Part shown: positions 24,835 to 33,261 of the stretch, one piece after another
Numbering within the stretch: position 1 is the stretch's first letter
Layout: every line of letters begins with the position of its first letter
NCBI GenBank assembly: GCA_024275235.1
Contig: JAJRZN010000240.1
Location: 1-33,899 of the forward strand
DNA from: Deltaproteobacteria bacterium
GTDB lineage: Bacteria; Desulfobacterota; Desulfobulbia; Desulfobulbales; VMSU01
DNA length: 33,899 nucleotides
Direction of reading: 5' to 3'
Notes under the pieces: generated by a model
The model's input: only the letters and a program-made list of their open reading frames with translations
The model's database searches: none
Told to the model about the DNA's origin: nothing
Program-made: the position numbers and the translations under genes

Positions 24835-26559
24835 ATGCTCCTTGCTATTATTGTTATCTTATGGAATATTAACGGGGTTATACTTTGCTTATTAAGCGGC
24901 GCCTTGTCAATGGGCGCTTTTTATTTTTTTATATGGAGATGTATGGAAAAGGTTGATAGCGAAAAGCTCATTATTGAGCTTAATTTTAGAAATGAAGTCA
25001 TAAATGAACGGTTAGAGGGTAATGAAGTCAGCAGCGAAAAAATGCTTGAACTTCTGCCTGAAACCGTAATAGATAAACGTACCTTGGAAACCATTGAGAT
25101 TCACAAGCTCTTTAAGTCCTTAGATTATACTAAGACCTTTGTCGGGGCCGCTCATCTCTGCCATTCTCTCATTAACCCGCCGGAATCGATTGAGCTGGTG
25201 TACGCCAAGCAGGATGCCTTCTGTGAGTTGGCGGCCAATGTCAATCTGCAAAAGGCCATTAAGGAGTTTCTTGTCGGTTTTCATGAGGGTGAGGCGGATA
25301 TATTTACGTTTCTGAATGCCCATATTCACCCCATGACGGCTTATGGTGATTATAAAAAAGCCATGCGGGCTATTGAGAAGATGATGACTCTCGTTAAGAA
25401 GATCCCGCAGCCGGAGACGGTTTATCTGGATTCCATGGTTAAGACCATTAAGAGCTTTAACCGTTCTATTACCAGAGAGCTGGTGGAAGGCCCGGTTTAT
25501 CGTACCCTGAGCGGTCTTAAAGCAAGAAGTGACAAGACTATTTTTAATCCGGGATTACGCTTTTACCCCACCCGCCTGGGGATCGGCTTCTGGGGTCCGG
25601 GCCTTTCCGCCCTCTTTTTTCTGGCCGGTTGGCTTATTCCATTTATGAATCCCCCCAAAGCCCTGGTTCTCTGTCTGCTCTTCACCATGATGACGGCAGG
25701 TGGTGGTCTTTACGGTCTCCTGATTAAGCCCATCATAGATTATGAAACCGCTATTTTGCCGGTTCGTGAGATGCTTCTGGAATCTAATCGTTTCGGCTCT
25801 GCTCTTGAGGCGGTGGCGGCCATTGATGAGTTATTGTCCTTTGTCCGCTTTGCGGAAAATATGCCGCATCCAACGACCATCCCGGAGATTACTAACGAGA
25901 GCAGTCATTTCTTTGTGGCCCGCGGTCTGCGTAATCCCATCAGTGCCAGGGACGAGCCAGGTTTTGTGCCCAATGATGTGAATCTGACTAATGCCCGGAT
26001 GACCTTTATCACCGGCCCCAACAGCGGCGGTAAAACCACCTATTGCAAGACTATAGTCCAGAATCAGCTTCTGGCCCAGATCGGGGCACCCGTAGTGGCC
26101 AGTGCCGCCATGATTAATATGGCTGATCATATAACTTATCAGGCCCCCTCCTTTGACAGTCTTGCCGACAATGAAGGCCGCTTTGGTACCGAGTTGAAGG
26201 TGACAAGGGATATCTTTTATTCGGTAACTCCCCGCAGTCTCGCTATTTTAGATGAAATAGCCGAAGGTACCACCACCAATGAAAAAATAACTCTGTCGGT
26301 GGATATCATGAATGGCTTTCTCGCCATTGGTAATAATACCATGCTGGTGACCCACAGTCACGAGTTGGTGGATAGATTCTGCGAGCAGGGACAGGGGCAG
26401 TATCTGCATGTGGAATTTAAGGATGATAAACCTACCCATAAAATGGTTCCGGGAATATCGCGAGACAGTCATGCCCACCGGGTGGCGGAAAAAATTGGAT
26501 TTTCGCCGCTTGATATTGAGAATTATCTGCGGGAAAAGGGTTATAAAACCGAGGGATAA
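24835..26559 (+). CDS. Membrane-embedded MutS-family ATPase
   Basis: Protein of 574 residues that joins membrane segments to a MutS-type ATPase. Two hydrophobic stretches lie at the N-terminus (about 2-35), then a helical MutS core-like region (about 70-240), two more membrane segments (about 247-300), a clamp-like helical linker, and the C-terminal ABC ATPase: Walker A GPNSGGKTT with K400, signature DNEGRFGTELKVTRDI, Walker B LAILDEIAEGTT (D473, E474) and H-loop LVTHSHEL. It lacks the mismatch-binding domain I, so ordinary mismatch repair is unlikely. ATG 24835 has a weak ribosome site; M37 (24943), preceded by GGAG, is an alternative that would lose the N-terminal membrane segments. The substrate is unknown. 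It resembles the membrane MutS-like proteins I recall from other bacteria. Confidence 0.88.
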   Translation: MLLAIIVILWNINGVILCLLSGALSMGAFYFFIWRCMEKVDSEKLIIELNFRNEVINERLEGNEVSSEKMLELLPETVIDKRTLETIEIHKLFKSLDYTKTFVGAAHLCHSLINPPESIELVYAKQDAFCELAANVNLQKAIKEFLVGFHEGEADIFTFLNAHIHPMTAYGDYKKAMRAIEKMMTLVKKIPQPETVYLDSMVKTIKSFNRSITRELVEGPVYRTLSGLKARSDKTIFNPGLRFYPTRLGIGFWGPGLSALFFLAGWLIPFMNPPKALVLCLLFTMMTAGGGLYGLLIKPIIDYETAILPVREMLLESNRFGSALEAVAAIDELLSFVRFAENMPHPTTIPEITNESSHFFVARGLRNPISARDEPGFVPNDVNLTNARMTFITGPNSGGKTTYCKTIVQNQLLAQIGAPVVASAAMINMADHITYQAPSFDSLADNEGRFGTELKVTRDIFYSVTPRSLAILDEIAEGTTTNEKITLSVDIMNGFLAIGNNTMLVTHSHELVDRFCEQGQGQYLHVEFKDDKPTHKMVPGISRDSHAHRVAEKIGFSPLDIENYLREKGYKTEG

Positions 26560-26571
26560 TTATACAGGTTC

Positions 26572-26940
26572 TTAGTGACCGCGGGACGGCTGGTTGTTAT
26601 TAAACTGGTTTATTATTCCAGCCAGCCGCTGGTATTCTTCTTCTTTATCTGGTGGGACAAAGCCGTTCTCTACGAGATATTGATCCAGATCCCGCATCTC
26701 AAGAACTAATGACTTGTTACTGCCAAGCTGCCTTTTTTCCCAAAAGTCGATCATTTTGTTAAAGGCCTGCTCCATGGAGTTACCCCAGAACAGATAATAG
26801 CCATAGCCGTATTTGGTTAAACAGGCAGGTCTGACAGGGCCGCTCCCCATTTGCTTGCGGGCAAATGATATCGGCAGCGGCTGTTGGCTGTTATTGTTGT
26901 CTTGACTCATCATCATAGTCTGACCATTAATTTTTTTCAT
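26572..26940 (-). CDS. Small protein of unknown function
   Basis: 122 residues, not recognised. The N-terminus is Asn/Gln/Met-rich and low-complexity (MMMSQDNNNSQQ), the middle is aromatic and glycine-rich (CLTKYGYGYYLFWGNSMEQAFNKMIDFWEKRQ) and the C-terminal half is helical and charged (SLVLEMRDLDQYLVENGF, EEEYQRLAGIINQF). There is no signal peptide or membrane segment. It converges on the MutS-like gene with a 12-nt gap and is divergent from the histidine kinase. The start could be ATG 26940, or any of the ATGs at codons 9-11; no ribosome site decides. The composition looks like real protein, and no overlapping plus-strand frame competes. Confidence 0.65.
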   Translation of the reverse strand: MKKINGQTMMMSQDNNNSQQPLPISFARKQMGSGPVRPACLTKYGYGYYLFWGNSMEQAFNKMIDFWEKRQLGSNKSLVLEMRDLDQYLVENGFVPPDKEEEYQRLAGIINQFNNNQPSRGH

Positions 26941-26961
26941 TAATAGAAATATTTAATATAA

Positions 26962-26978
26962 TACTACGTAATGTAGTA
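26962..26978. promoter_or_regulatory. Short dyad in the divergent promoter region
   Basis: TACTAC-GTAAT-GTAGTA: a perfect 6-bp dyad 22 nt upstream of the start of the small minus-strand gene. Its size and spacing suit a dimeric regulator, but this is only a guess from symmetry. Confidence 0.3.
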
Positions 26979-26982
26979 ATTA

Positions 26983-27008
26983 ATAAATACCCCGGCCGGG
27001 GTATTTAT
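26983..27008. promoter_or_regulatory. Perfect 26-bp palindrome between the small gene and the histidine kinase
   Basis: ATAAATACCCCGG followed at once by its exact reverse complement. The GC core flanked by AT-rich ends could be an operator for the divergent pair or fold into an 11-bp hairpin with loop GGCC. As the genes on both sides are transcribed away from it, a terminator role is less likely. Confidence 0.45.
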
Positions 27009-27058
27009 GGGTATCTGTACCCTGGCTGTTTCTCTGGTATCCTTCTTGGGGGGTTGTG

Positions 27059-29344
27059 ATGAAAATTTCCATGCGCTGGGCGACTATAATTGGTTCAATT
27101 CTCCTGGTATGGGGAGCTAACCTTATTATTATCCCTTCCTCCTATTTTAATTCACAGCACATTCTTTTGCGCCATTCACGGGATATTATGGTTAATATCT
27201 CTGACCTGACCATGGAGCAGTCGTATAATCATCTCTATAAGGCCAGAAGCGCCGCTAATCTCACTAAATTGCTGCTAAGCTCCCGGGTGGTCACTCATGA
27301 GAGCGCGGTGGGGTTCAGCGCTCTGGAACATTATTTCTTTGATCAACTGGCCACCTATCCCCATTTAGCCGGGATCTATTTCGGGACGCCTGATGGGGAC
27401 TTTTTCTATGTCAATCGTGATAATTCCAGGATTAAAAATGGTTTTCGTACCAAGATTATTAAACATGGGCCCAAGGGTAGAACCTGCCGACTGATCTGGC
27501 GGGACAGTAACTACAATATACTTGCCAGAAAGAACGATCCAAGTGATACCTATGATCCGCGGCAGCGCCCCTGGTACCGTAAGGCCATTCGCGAGAATCA
27601 TATTGTCTGGACGGATCCTTACATATTTTTTACCTCTCAGCGGCCTGGAATTACCATAGCCGGCCCGTCATATAACGCTAAAGGCCGTTTGCAGGGAGTG
27701 GTCGGGGTAGATATTGATATTGCCGAGCTTTCCACCTTTATCGGCAAATTGCGGGTCGGTAAATCCGGCGAGGCATTTATGCTGAACCGTAATGGTGATG
27801 TTATTGCCTATCATGATATAAAACGATTGATTGTCCATACCGGTCCTTCAGGAACCACTCATCTGGCCAGTGTTGATGAGCTTGGTAATCCGGTGATTAC
27901 CAAGGCCTTTGCCACCGTGAAGTGGCATTATGATAAAGATGGTAATATGCAGTTGCCAAAGCCGGTTTTCACCTCTTTTCTATGTAAGGGCAAGCGATAT
28001 ACCGCCATGTTTACCCCTTTTGCCGATAAAAAATTACCCTGGGTTATCGGGGTATATATCCCTGATGATGATTATCTTGGAGAGATAAAGCATAGCCGGA
28101 AATTGAACATTATTTATACGGTGCTGCTCTCTGGTATTGCCTCTCTGCTGGCCATGGTTTTTGCCCGATCTATTACCCGGCCGGTGGTCGCTTTACAGGA
28201 AGCGGCCAGGGCCATTGAGAAAAATGATATGACTCCAACCATCAAGGCGGATTCCATCTTTCAGGAGATTCAAGATACTGCCGATGGCTTTACCAGGATG
28301 CAGAAGTCAATTATTAATTACAGGCAGGAATTGGAGGAGCGGGAAAAACTGCATGCCGCCATTACCAGTACCGCCAATGATGCGATTATTCTTATTGATC
28401 AGAAGGATAATATTTCTTACTGGAATCCAGCGGCGGAAAAAATATTTGGTTTCAGCAGTGAGGCGGTAATGGGGGCCAATATTTTTAAGACTATAATGCC
28501 AGCCGATGATGGAGGCGAGGAGCGGGGTGCTGTCCTCAGAGCTCATATTCAGCGCCTGAATGATTCCGGCCGGGCCTTTGAGCTTATGGCTGTAAATGCC
28601 CAGAGAACAAAGATACCCATTGAGTTCTCTGCCGCCCATCTGACGATTAAGGGCGATCAGCACGAGGTGGTTATTATTCGTGATATTAGTGAACGGAAAC
28701 GCCATGAGAAGGTTAAAAAACAGCTGGTGAATGATCTCCATGATGGTATTGGCGGTAATCTGACTAATATAAAATTATTAGCCGAAATGAATGCCGCCCG
28801 GACAACGGATGAGGAGGACCGCCGGGTTTTGGAGAATATTGCCGATATCTGTCAGGACAGCATGCTGGAAATACGTAATTACATGGACAGCCTGGATGGC
28901 CGCGAGATCAACTGGCCGAGCTGGCTGGCTGATTTAAGGCAGTATTGCTTTAAGACCATGGAGGCGCATGGCATAAATTTTGAGATGCATCATGTTTTGA
29001 ATCCCAAGGCCTGCCGCCCTTCGTCTCTCCTGGCCATGAACATGTTTAAGATTATCAGGGAAGGTCTGACTAATATTATTAAACATGCCCAGGCTGGTAA
29101 GGTACGGCTTGCTATTATTATCGATGGAGAGACCCTGCGTCTTAATCTGGCCGATGATGGCGGGGCCGATGCCGGTGATATTGAGCGCAACAGACATGGC
29201 CGGGGAATATTGAGCATGCGGGCCCGTTGCCGTGATTTGGGCGGTGAATTAAGTTTAAGGGCGGAGAAGGGCTTGAATATTGATATTATCATTCCTCTGA
29301 AGGCTGGTTCGGAACATCTGGTTTGTCGGCAGGAACATGTTTGA
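27059..29344 (+). CDS. Sensor histidine kinase (dCache-HAMP-PAS-HisKA_3-HATPase)
   Basis: Inner-membrane sensor of 761 residues. Order: TM1 (about 7-27), a periplasmic double-cache domain (about 75-320) with the ligand-pocket signature RQRPWYRKA ... VWTDPY and GVVGVDIDI, TM2 (about 345-365), HAMP (to about 415), PAS (LHAAITSTANDAIILID to DISERK), the NarL-type dimerisation helix with H561 in NDLHDGIGGNLTNI, and the HATPase domain (REGLTNIIKHA, GRGILSMRAR). GGGGGG lies 5 nt before ATG 27059; GTG 27056 is a less likely start. It pairs with the LuxR-type regulator 54 nt downstream. The cache domain suggests a small external molecule as signal; which one cannot be told. Confidence 0.95.
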   Translation: MKISMRWATIIGSILLVWGANLIIIPSSYFNSQHILLRHSRDIMVNISDLTMEQSYNHLYKARSAANLTKLLLSSRVVTHESAVGFSALEHYFFDQLATYPHLAGIYFGTPDGDFFYVNRDNSRIKNGFRTKIIKHGPKGRTCRLIWRDSNYNILARKNDPSDTYDPRQRPWYRKAIRENHIVWTDPYIFFTSQRPGITIAGPSYNAKGRLQGVVGVDIDIAELSTFIGKLRVGKSGEAFMLNRNGDVIAYHDIKRLIVHTGPSGTTHLASVDELGNPVITKAFATVKWHYDKDGNMQLPKPVFTSFLCKGKRYTAMFTPFADKKLPWVIGVYIPDDDYLGEIKHSRKLNIIYTVLLSGIASLLAMVFARSITRPVVALQEAARAIEKNDMTPTIKADSIFQEIQDTADGFTRMQKSIINYRQELEEREKLHAAITSTANDAIILIDQKDNISYWNPAAEKIFGFSSEAVMGANIFKTIMPADDGGEERGAVLRAHIQRLNDSGRAFELMAVNAQRTKIPIEFSAAHLTIKGDQHEVVIIRDISERKRHEKVKKQLVNDLHDGIGGNLTNIKLLAEMNAARTTDEEDRRVLENIADICQDSMLEIRNYMDSLDGREINWPSWLADLRQYCFKTMEAHGINFEMHHVLNPKACRPSSLLAMNMFKIIREGLTNIIKHAQAGKVRLAIIIDGETLRLNLADDGGADAGDIERNRHGRGILSMRARCRDLGGELSLRAEKGLNIDIIIPLKAGSEHLVCRQEHV

Positions 29345-29398
29345 GGGCTTGGTGCTTTTAGATATCTGGCGGAAAAGTTAAGAAGGAGAGTAGATTAG

Positions 29399-30022
29399 AT
29401 GCGGATTATTATTGTCGAAGATAACAGTATGTTGAAAGATAATCTCCTGTTGCTCTTAGGAGGTGAGCCGGATATGGAGATCATAGGCAGTTATGGCTCG
29501 GCTGAGGCGGCTCTCGTTCACCTTGAGGACGAGGCTCCTGATTTTATGCTGGTTGATCTGGGATTGCCGGGGATGAACGGCATTGAGCTTATTCGGTTGG
29601 TGAAAGAAAAATATCCCCTGATTGACATTATGGTACATACGGTATTTGACGGTCGGGATACGGTATTTGCCGCCATCAAGGCCGGGGCTTCCGGCTATAT
29701 TCTTAAAGGGGCGACACCACGGGAACTGATTGAGTCGATTCATAATCTTTGTGAGGGCGGAGCTCCCATGAGCCCCAAAATAGCCCGGGCGATTATCAGC
29801 GAACTTCAGGAGATTAAAATCAGTGAGGAGTATATATTGTCGGCCAGAGAAAAGGAGATATTGTCTGGTCTGGAGTTGGGCAATACCTATAAGGAACTGG
29901 CCGCGCTCCTCAATATAAGTCCTCACACCATTCATTCTCATATCAAGAAAATCTATGAAAAGCTGCACGCCAAAAGCCGTCGTGAGGCCCTGACCAAGGC
30001 TAAACGAAAGGGAATAATATAG
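29399..30022 (+). CDS. NarL/FixJ-type response regulator
   Basis: DNA-binding regulator of 207 residues. The receiver has the acidic pair E7/D8, phospho-acceptor D53 in LVDLGLPGMNG and K103 in YILKGATP, so it is complete. The C-terminal LuxR-type helix-turn-helix is at about 140-200 (LSAREKEILSGLELGNTYKELAALLNISPHTIHSHIKKIYEKLHAKSRREAL). GAAGGAGAG precedes ATG 29399. It is the evident partner of the kinase just upstream. Targets are unknown; no regulated gene is obvious nearby, although the palindromes before the kinase gene could be autoregulatory sites. Beyond the stop, an 8-bp hairpin (30026-30046, no T-run) lies before the convergent ung gene. Confidence 0.95.
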   Translation: MRIIIVEDNSMLKDNLLLLLGGEPDMEIIGSYGSAEAALVHLEDEAPDFMLVDLGLPGMNGIELIRLVKEKYPLIDIMVHTVFDGRDTVFAAIKAGASGYILKGATPRELIESIHNLCEGGAPMSPKIARAIISELQEIKISEEYILSAREKEILSGLELGNTYKELAALLNISPHTIHSHIKKIYEKLHAKSRREALTKAKRKGII

Positions 30023-30072
30023 GCGGCAGGCAGGGGCGCTGTCTGCGCAATAATGCGGTATAAATGTTGGCC

Positions 30073-30738
30073 CTACCAGATAATGGCGGGTTGGTTATGT
30101 TGCTCAAGATAGGTGTTACATTTGGCAAATACCCCTGAACCAAGAAAACCGCGGTGGGCGGACAGCGGTGATGGGTGGGTGGTTTTGAGAACACAGTGTC
30201 TGCTTTGGTCGATGAGCTGGGCCTTCTTCTGGGCAAAGGCTCCCCAGAGCATGAAAACCACCTGCTGCCGCTGCTGAGAAATTGTCTTAATTATATCGTC
30301 GGTGAGCTTTTGCCAGCCAAGTCCGGCATGAGAATTTGATCTCCCGGCAATTACAGACAGACTGGCATTCAACAGTAATACCCCCTGTTTTGCCCATCGG
30401 CTTAAATCCGGTGAAAATTTTTGTGGCTTGCCGTGGTAAATACTATTCGTAATTTCCTGGAAGACGTTTTTCAATGAGGGCGGAACAGGTATGCCGTCAC
30501 GAACCGAGAAGCAGAGGCCATGGGCCTCAGAAACGCCCCTGTACTCATTTATGTAAGGATCCTGGCCAATAATTACCACCCGAACCTCATCAAAGGGGGT
30601 CAGGCGCATGGCGTTAAAGACCATCTCCCGCGGCGGATAAACCTTCCGCCCCATGGATGATTTTCCATAGGCTTCATTCACCAGGGTCTTGTGATAGCCA
30701 GTCTTCATCAGCGGTATTGTTTCTTCCCAAAGTGCCAT
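30073..30738 (-). CDS. ung: Uracil-DNA glycosylase, family 1, variant motif
   Basis: Removes uracil from DNA at the start of base excision repair. 221 residues, normal length. The catalytic water-activating D60 and Y62 are in GQDPYI, followed by AHGLCFSV; motif B is HPSPLSAHRGF with H188. The unusual part: the standard GQDPYHG is here GQDPYINEYRGVSEAHG, so the His after Tyr is replaced by Ile and about five extra residues enter the loop. LLLNASLSV (uracil-contacting Asn) is intact. A weak GAGGT ribosome site precedes ATG 30738. It lies downstream of the helicase on the same strand, 109 nt away. Family assignment is firm; whether activity is full is less sure. Confidence 0.93.
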   Translation of the reverse strand: MALWEETIPLMKTGYHKTLVNEAYGKSSMGRKVYPPREMVFNAMRLTPFDEVRVVIIGQDPYINEYRGVSEAHGLCFSVRDGIPVPPSLKNVFQEITNSIYHGKPQKFSPDLSRWAKQGVLLLNASLSVIAGRSNSHAGLGWQKLTDDIIKTISQQRQQVVFMLWGAFAQKKAQLIDQSRHCVLKTTHPSPLSAHRGFLGSGVFAKCNTYLEQHNQPAIIW

Positions 30739-30756
30739 GGTGTTTAAGACCTCATC

Positions 30757-30855
30757 AAGTATGATTTTTATTTTTCATTCTTCCAACTGCGCCGGGCTAC
30801 TACCATTCTTATCTGCCCATAGGTGTAACCGTCTCCCAAAGCGGCCTTTATCTCG
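30757..30855 (-). other. Coding-like 30-residue tail in another frame after the helicase stop
   Basis: On the minus strand, just past the helicase end, a frame reads ISEIKAALGDGYTYGQIR followed by MVVARRSWKNEK and a stop. It has no start codon and looks like a protein C-terminus; it would join the helicase after EHGIP by a one- or two-base frame change. Confidence 0.35.
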
Positions 30856-32977
30856 CTGATGGAATTCCATGTTCCCGGCGATATTCTGCTACCATTGTCA
30901 CCAGATCATCCCCGTATTTTTCTATGGTTTTGGGGCCTACCCCTTGTATCTTTTTTAACTCTGTTTTGTTATCAGGCAGATGGACAGCGATCTGGATTAA
31001 AACCCTCTGATGTATTATCTGACAATGCTTAACGTCCCGTTCCTCGGCCAGCCGGTTTCGCCACTCCCGCAAGACCTGATACAGTTTGGGATGGGCAATA
31101 TCAGATTCGGCGCAGGCTGGAGCCTGTGCCTTATTGACCTTGCGCGGTGTAAAATCCAGCTCTGCCCTGGATATGGCCCGCAGGTAATCAGCCGGAGAGA
31201 ACCCCTTTCGGCAGCAGCTGATTCCGGCCCGTTTAACGGCGATTTCCAGTTTCAGGTTATTAAGGGCCCGGTCAATTTTTTTACGAATATCGGCATTGTC
31301 ACTCTCTATATGGGCGTTCTGCTCCAGCTCAGAAAAGACAGCGGTGAACTTTTCCCGGAACCAGTTTGAGGCTTTGCCGGTACGTTCCAGGGTATGGGCA
31401 TCGGAATCCGGCAGATTACGGGCCGTGAAGATAGTGGATAGTTGGCGGCTAAAATTCTCAGCCACGGTAAATATATCCTTATCCGCTTTTTCCCAGAGTT
31501 TGTCGGGGTCAGACAGGCCGCTAAGGTGGAGCAGGCGGGCATTCTGTTGGGTCAGACGCAGGAAACAGCTCAACTGCGAACGCAGCTTGTCTAAATTAAA
31601 ACATTCCAGTAATAATTTCTGTTGATAGGCCAGCCTGGCCTGCCGCAACTGGTCTTCCCGGGGCGGATTCTGTCTGACCTCCGCGTCAAATTTTAAAACA
31701 TCTTCGTCCGTTGTCACTCCCTGAGCAGAGATGGGGGAGCGGAGGACAATCCCCTCTAAGCTTTTACAACGGCTCAAGGCCACATATATCTGACCGTGGG
31801 CAAAGGCCGCCTCGGCGTCAATGATGGCCTTTTCAAAGGTGAGTCCCTGGCTTTTGTGGATGGTAATGGCCCAGGCAAGTTTCAGGGGGAATTGGATAAA
31901 TCCACCAATAACCTCCTCTTCAATCTCCTGGTTTTTTTTGTTGACGGTGTATTTAATATTCTGCCATTCCTCCGGTTCAACCTCAATTCTCTGCTTCTCT
32001 CCGGCGCATAGAACTTCGATGCTCTCGGGGGTAAGCCTGGTCACGAGGCCTATTTTGCCATTATAATAGCGTTTTTCAGGGCTTGAGTCGTTGCGGACAA
32101 ACATGACTTGAGCTCCCTTCTTCAGTTGCAGGGTGGCCGCAGTCGGGTAGGCATGCTCGGGGAATTCGCCGATAATCTCGGCAGGGAACAGATGCTTTTT
32201 GCCGGTCAGGGAGTGGAGTTTATCCCGGTTAATGGTATCTGCCTGCCGATTATGGGTGGTAAGGGTGATGTAGTCATCTCCGGTCGAAAAATCGGCAAGA
32301 CAGCGTTTGTTTAAGGCGGCCTGTGTCTGCTCGTCAAGGCGGTTATCCCGTACCCGGTTCAGGAGTTCAATAAAATGGGGATCGGACTGTCGGTAGATGT
32401 GTCGCAGTTCAATGGTCAACAGCTCGGTTTGACGAAGCGCTCTGCTGCTGAAAAAATAAACCGACTCATAGTATTGCCGCAGAATCTGCCACTCGTCTGA
32501 CCTGGCAATTGGTGACAGCTGGTGCAGGTCGCCAATCATCAGAAGCTGCACGCCGCCAAAGGGCTGGTTATTACGGCGGTGATGGCGGAGAGCCGCATCT
32601 ATTGCGTCAAGCAGATCAGCCCGCACCATGCTGATTTCATCAATAACGAGTAAATCAAGGCTTTTGATGATCGCCTTTTTTTCATTACTGAAACGAAAGC
32701 GGCGCTGGTTGTTTTGTTCGCAGGCCTCGTTTCCTGGTACAAAGGGGCCAAAGGGTAACTGGAAAAAGGAATGCAGGGTAACCCCGCCGGCATTGATGGC
32801 TGCCACCCCGGTGGGGGCGGTAACAATCAGGCGCTTGGCGGTGTTTTTACACAGGTTGCGCAGAAAGGTAGTTTTGCCGGTTCCCGCCTTTCCGGTGAGA
32901 AAGATATTGCGGTCGGTATGATGGACAAAATCATGGGCTAACCGCAATTCGTAATTTGTCTTATCTGTATTAAACAA
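30848..32977 (-). CDS. Pif1-like superfamily 1 helicase with C-terminal HRDC domain
   Basis: ATP-dependent 5'-3' DNA helicase of 709 residues; Pif1 relatives unwind G-quadruplexes and R-loops. Walker A GKAGTGKTT (29-37), TAPTGVAAINAGG, Walker B LLVIDEISMVR (D113, E114), GDLHQLSPI, and the C-terminal AWAITIHKSQGLTF and YVALSRCKSLEGI motifs are all seen. After about residue 440 there is a charged linker and, from about 630, an HRDC-like domain (LYQVLREWRNRLAEERDV ... LKKIQGVGPKTIEKYGDDL). The start is TTG 32977; there is no upstream ATG before an in-frame TAG. A coding-like stretch of about 30 residues follows the stop in another frame (30760-30847), so the C-terminus may be frame-shifted. Confidence 0.92.
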   Translation of the reverse strand: MFNTDKTNYELRLAHDFVHHTDRNIFLTGKAGTGKTTFLRNLCKNTAKRLIVTAPTGVAAINAGGVTLHSFFQLPFGPFVPGNEACEQNNQRRFRFSNEKKAIIKSLDLLVIDEISMVRADLLDAIDAALRHHRRNNQPFGGVQLLMIGDLHQLSPIARSDEWQILRQYYESVYFFSSRALRQTELLTIELRHIYRQSDPHFIELLNRVRDNRLDEQTQAALNKRCLADFSTGDDYITLTTHNRQADTINRDKLHSLTGKKHLFPAEIIGEFPEHAYPTAATLQLKKGAQVMFVRNDSSPEKRYYNGKIGLVTRLTPESIEVLCAGEKQRIEVEPEEWQNIKYTVNKKNQEIEEEVIGGFIQFPLKLAWAITIHKSQGLTFEKAIIDAEAAFAHGQIYVALSRCKSLEGIVLRSPISAQGVTTDEDVLKFDAEVRQNPPREDQLRQARLAYQQKLLLECFNLDKLRSQLSCFLRLTQQNARLLHLSGLSDPDKLWEKADKDIFTVAENFSRQLSTIFTARNLPDSDAHTLERTGKASNWFREKFTAVFSELEQNAHIESDNADIRKKIDRALNNLKLEIAVKRAGISCCRKGFSPADYLRAISRAELDFTPRKVNKAQAPACAESDIAHPKLYQVLREWRNRLAEERDVKHCQIIHQRVLIQIAVHLPDNKTELKKIQGVGPKTIEKYGDDLVTMVAEYRREHGIPSAR

Positions 32978-32994
32978 ATTTATTCTGACGATTC

Positions 32995-33024
32995 GTAACC
33001 AGTCAGTTCGCTAAGCAGCTGACC
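32995..33024. repeat. Weak member of the palindrome family (copy E)
   Basis: GTAACC-AGTCAGTTCG-CTAAGCAG-CTGACC: it starts with GTAAC and contains the CTAAGCAG core, with GTCAG/CTGAC arms, but is rearranged relative to copies A and B. It lies about 18 nt before the helicase start. Confidence 0.3.
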
Positions 33025-33187
33025 GGCCATTAATTGAAAAATGTTCCGTATGCCAGACAACTATAGCAAAATTATTATTATCCTCAACTGTTTGTTGTTT
33101 TAGAAGGCTTGTTACCTGCGTTTGCTGAACCCCAGGCCTGGTATTAAACTGTGGAGAAGATGACCGTTCGGGAAAGCGCAGACTCCG

Positions 33188-33230
33188 GGATGTGCCCGAG
33201 ATGTGGTTAATAATGCTGTTCAGTTATACA
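33188..33230. repeat. Degenerate member of the palindrome family (copy C)
   Basis: Begins with GGATGTGCCCGAGATG, matching the centre of copy B (16649-16664) at 15 of 16 bases, and ends with CAGTTATAC, a decayed AGTTAC arm. The flanking GACTCCGG suggests a longer original element. Confidence 0.45.
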
Positions 33231-33261
33231 TTTGTATGCTGGACGGCATTATCGGCCGCAG

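Noticed and set aside
26983-27008. 26-bp palindrome as an intrinsic terminator
   Set aside because: The genes on both sides are transcribed away from it, and there is no T-run on either side.
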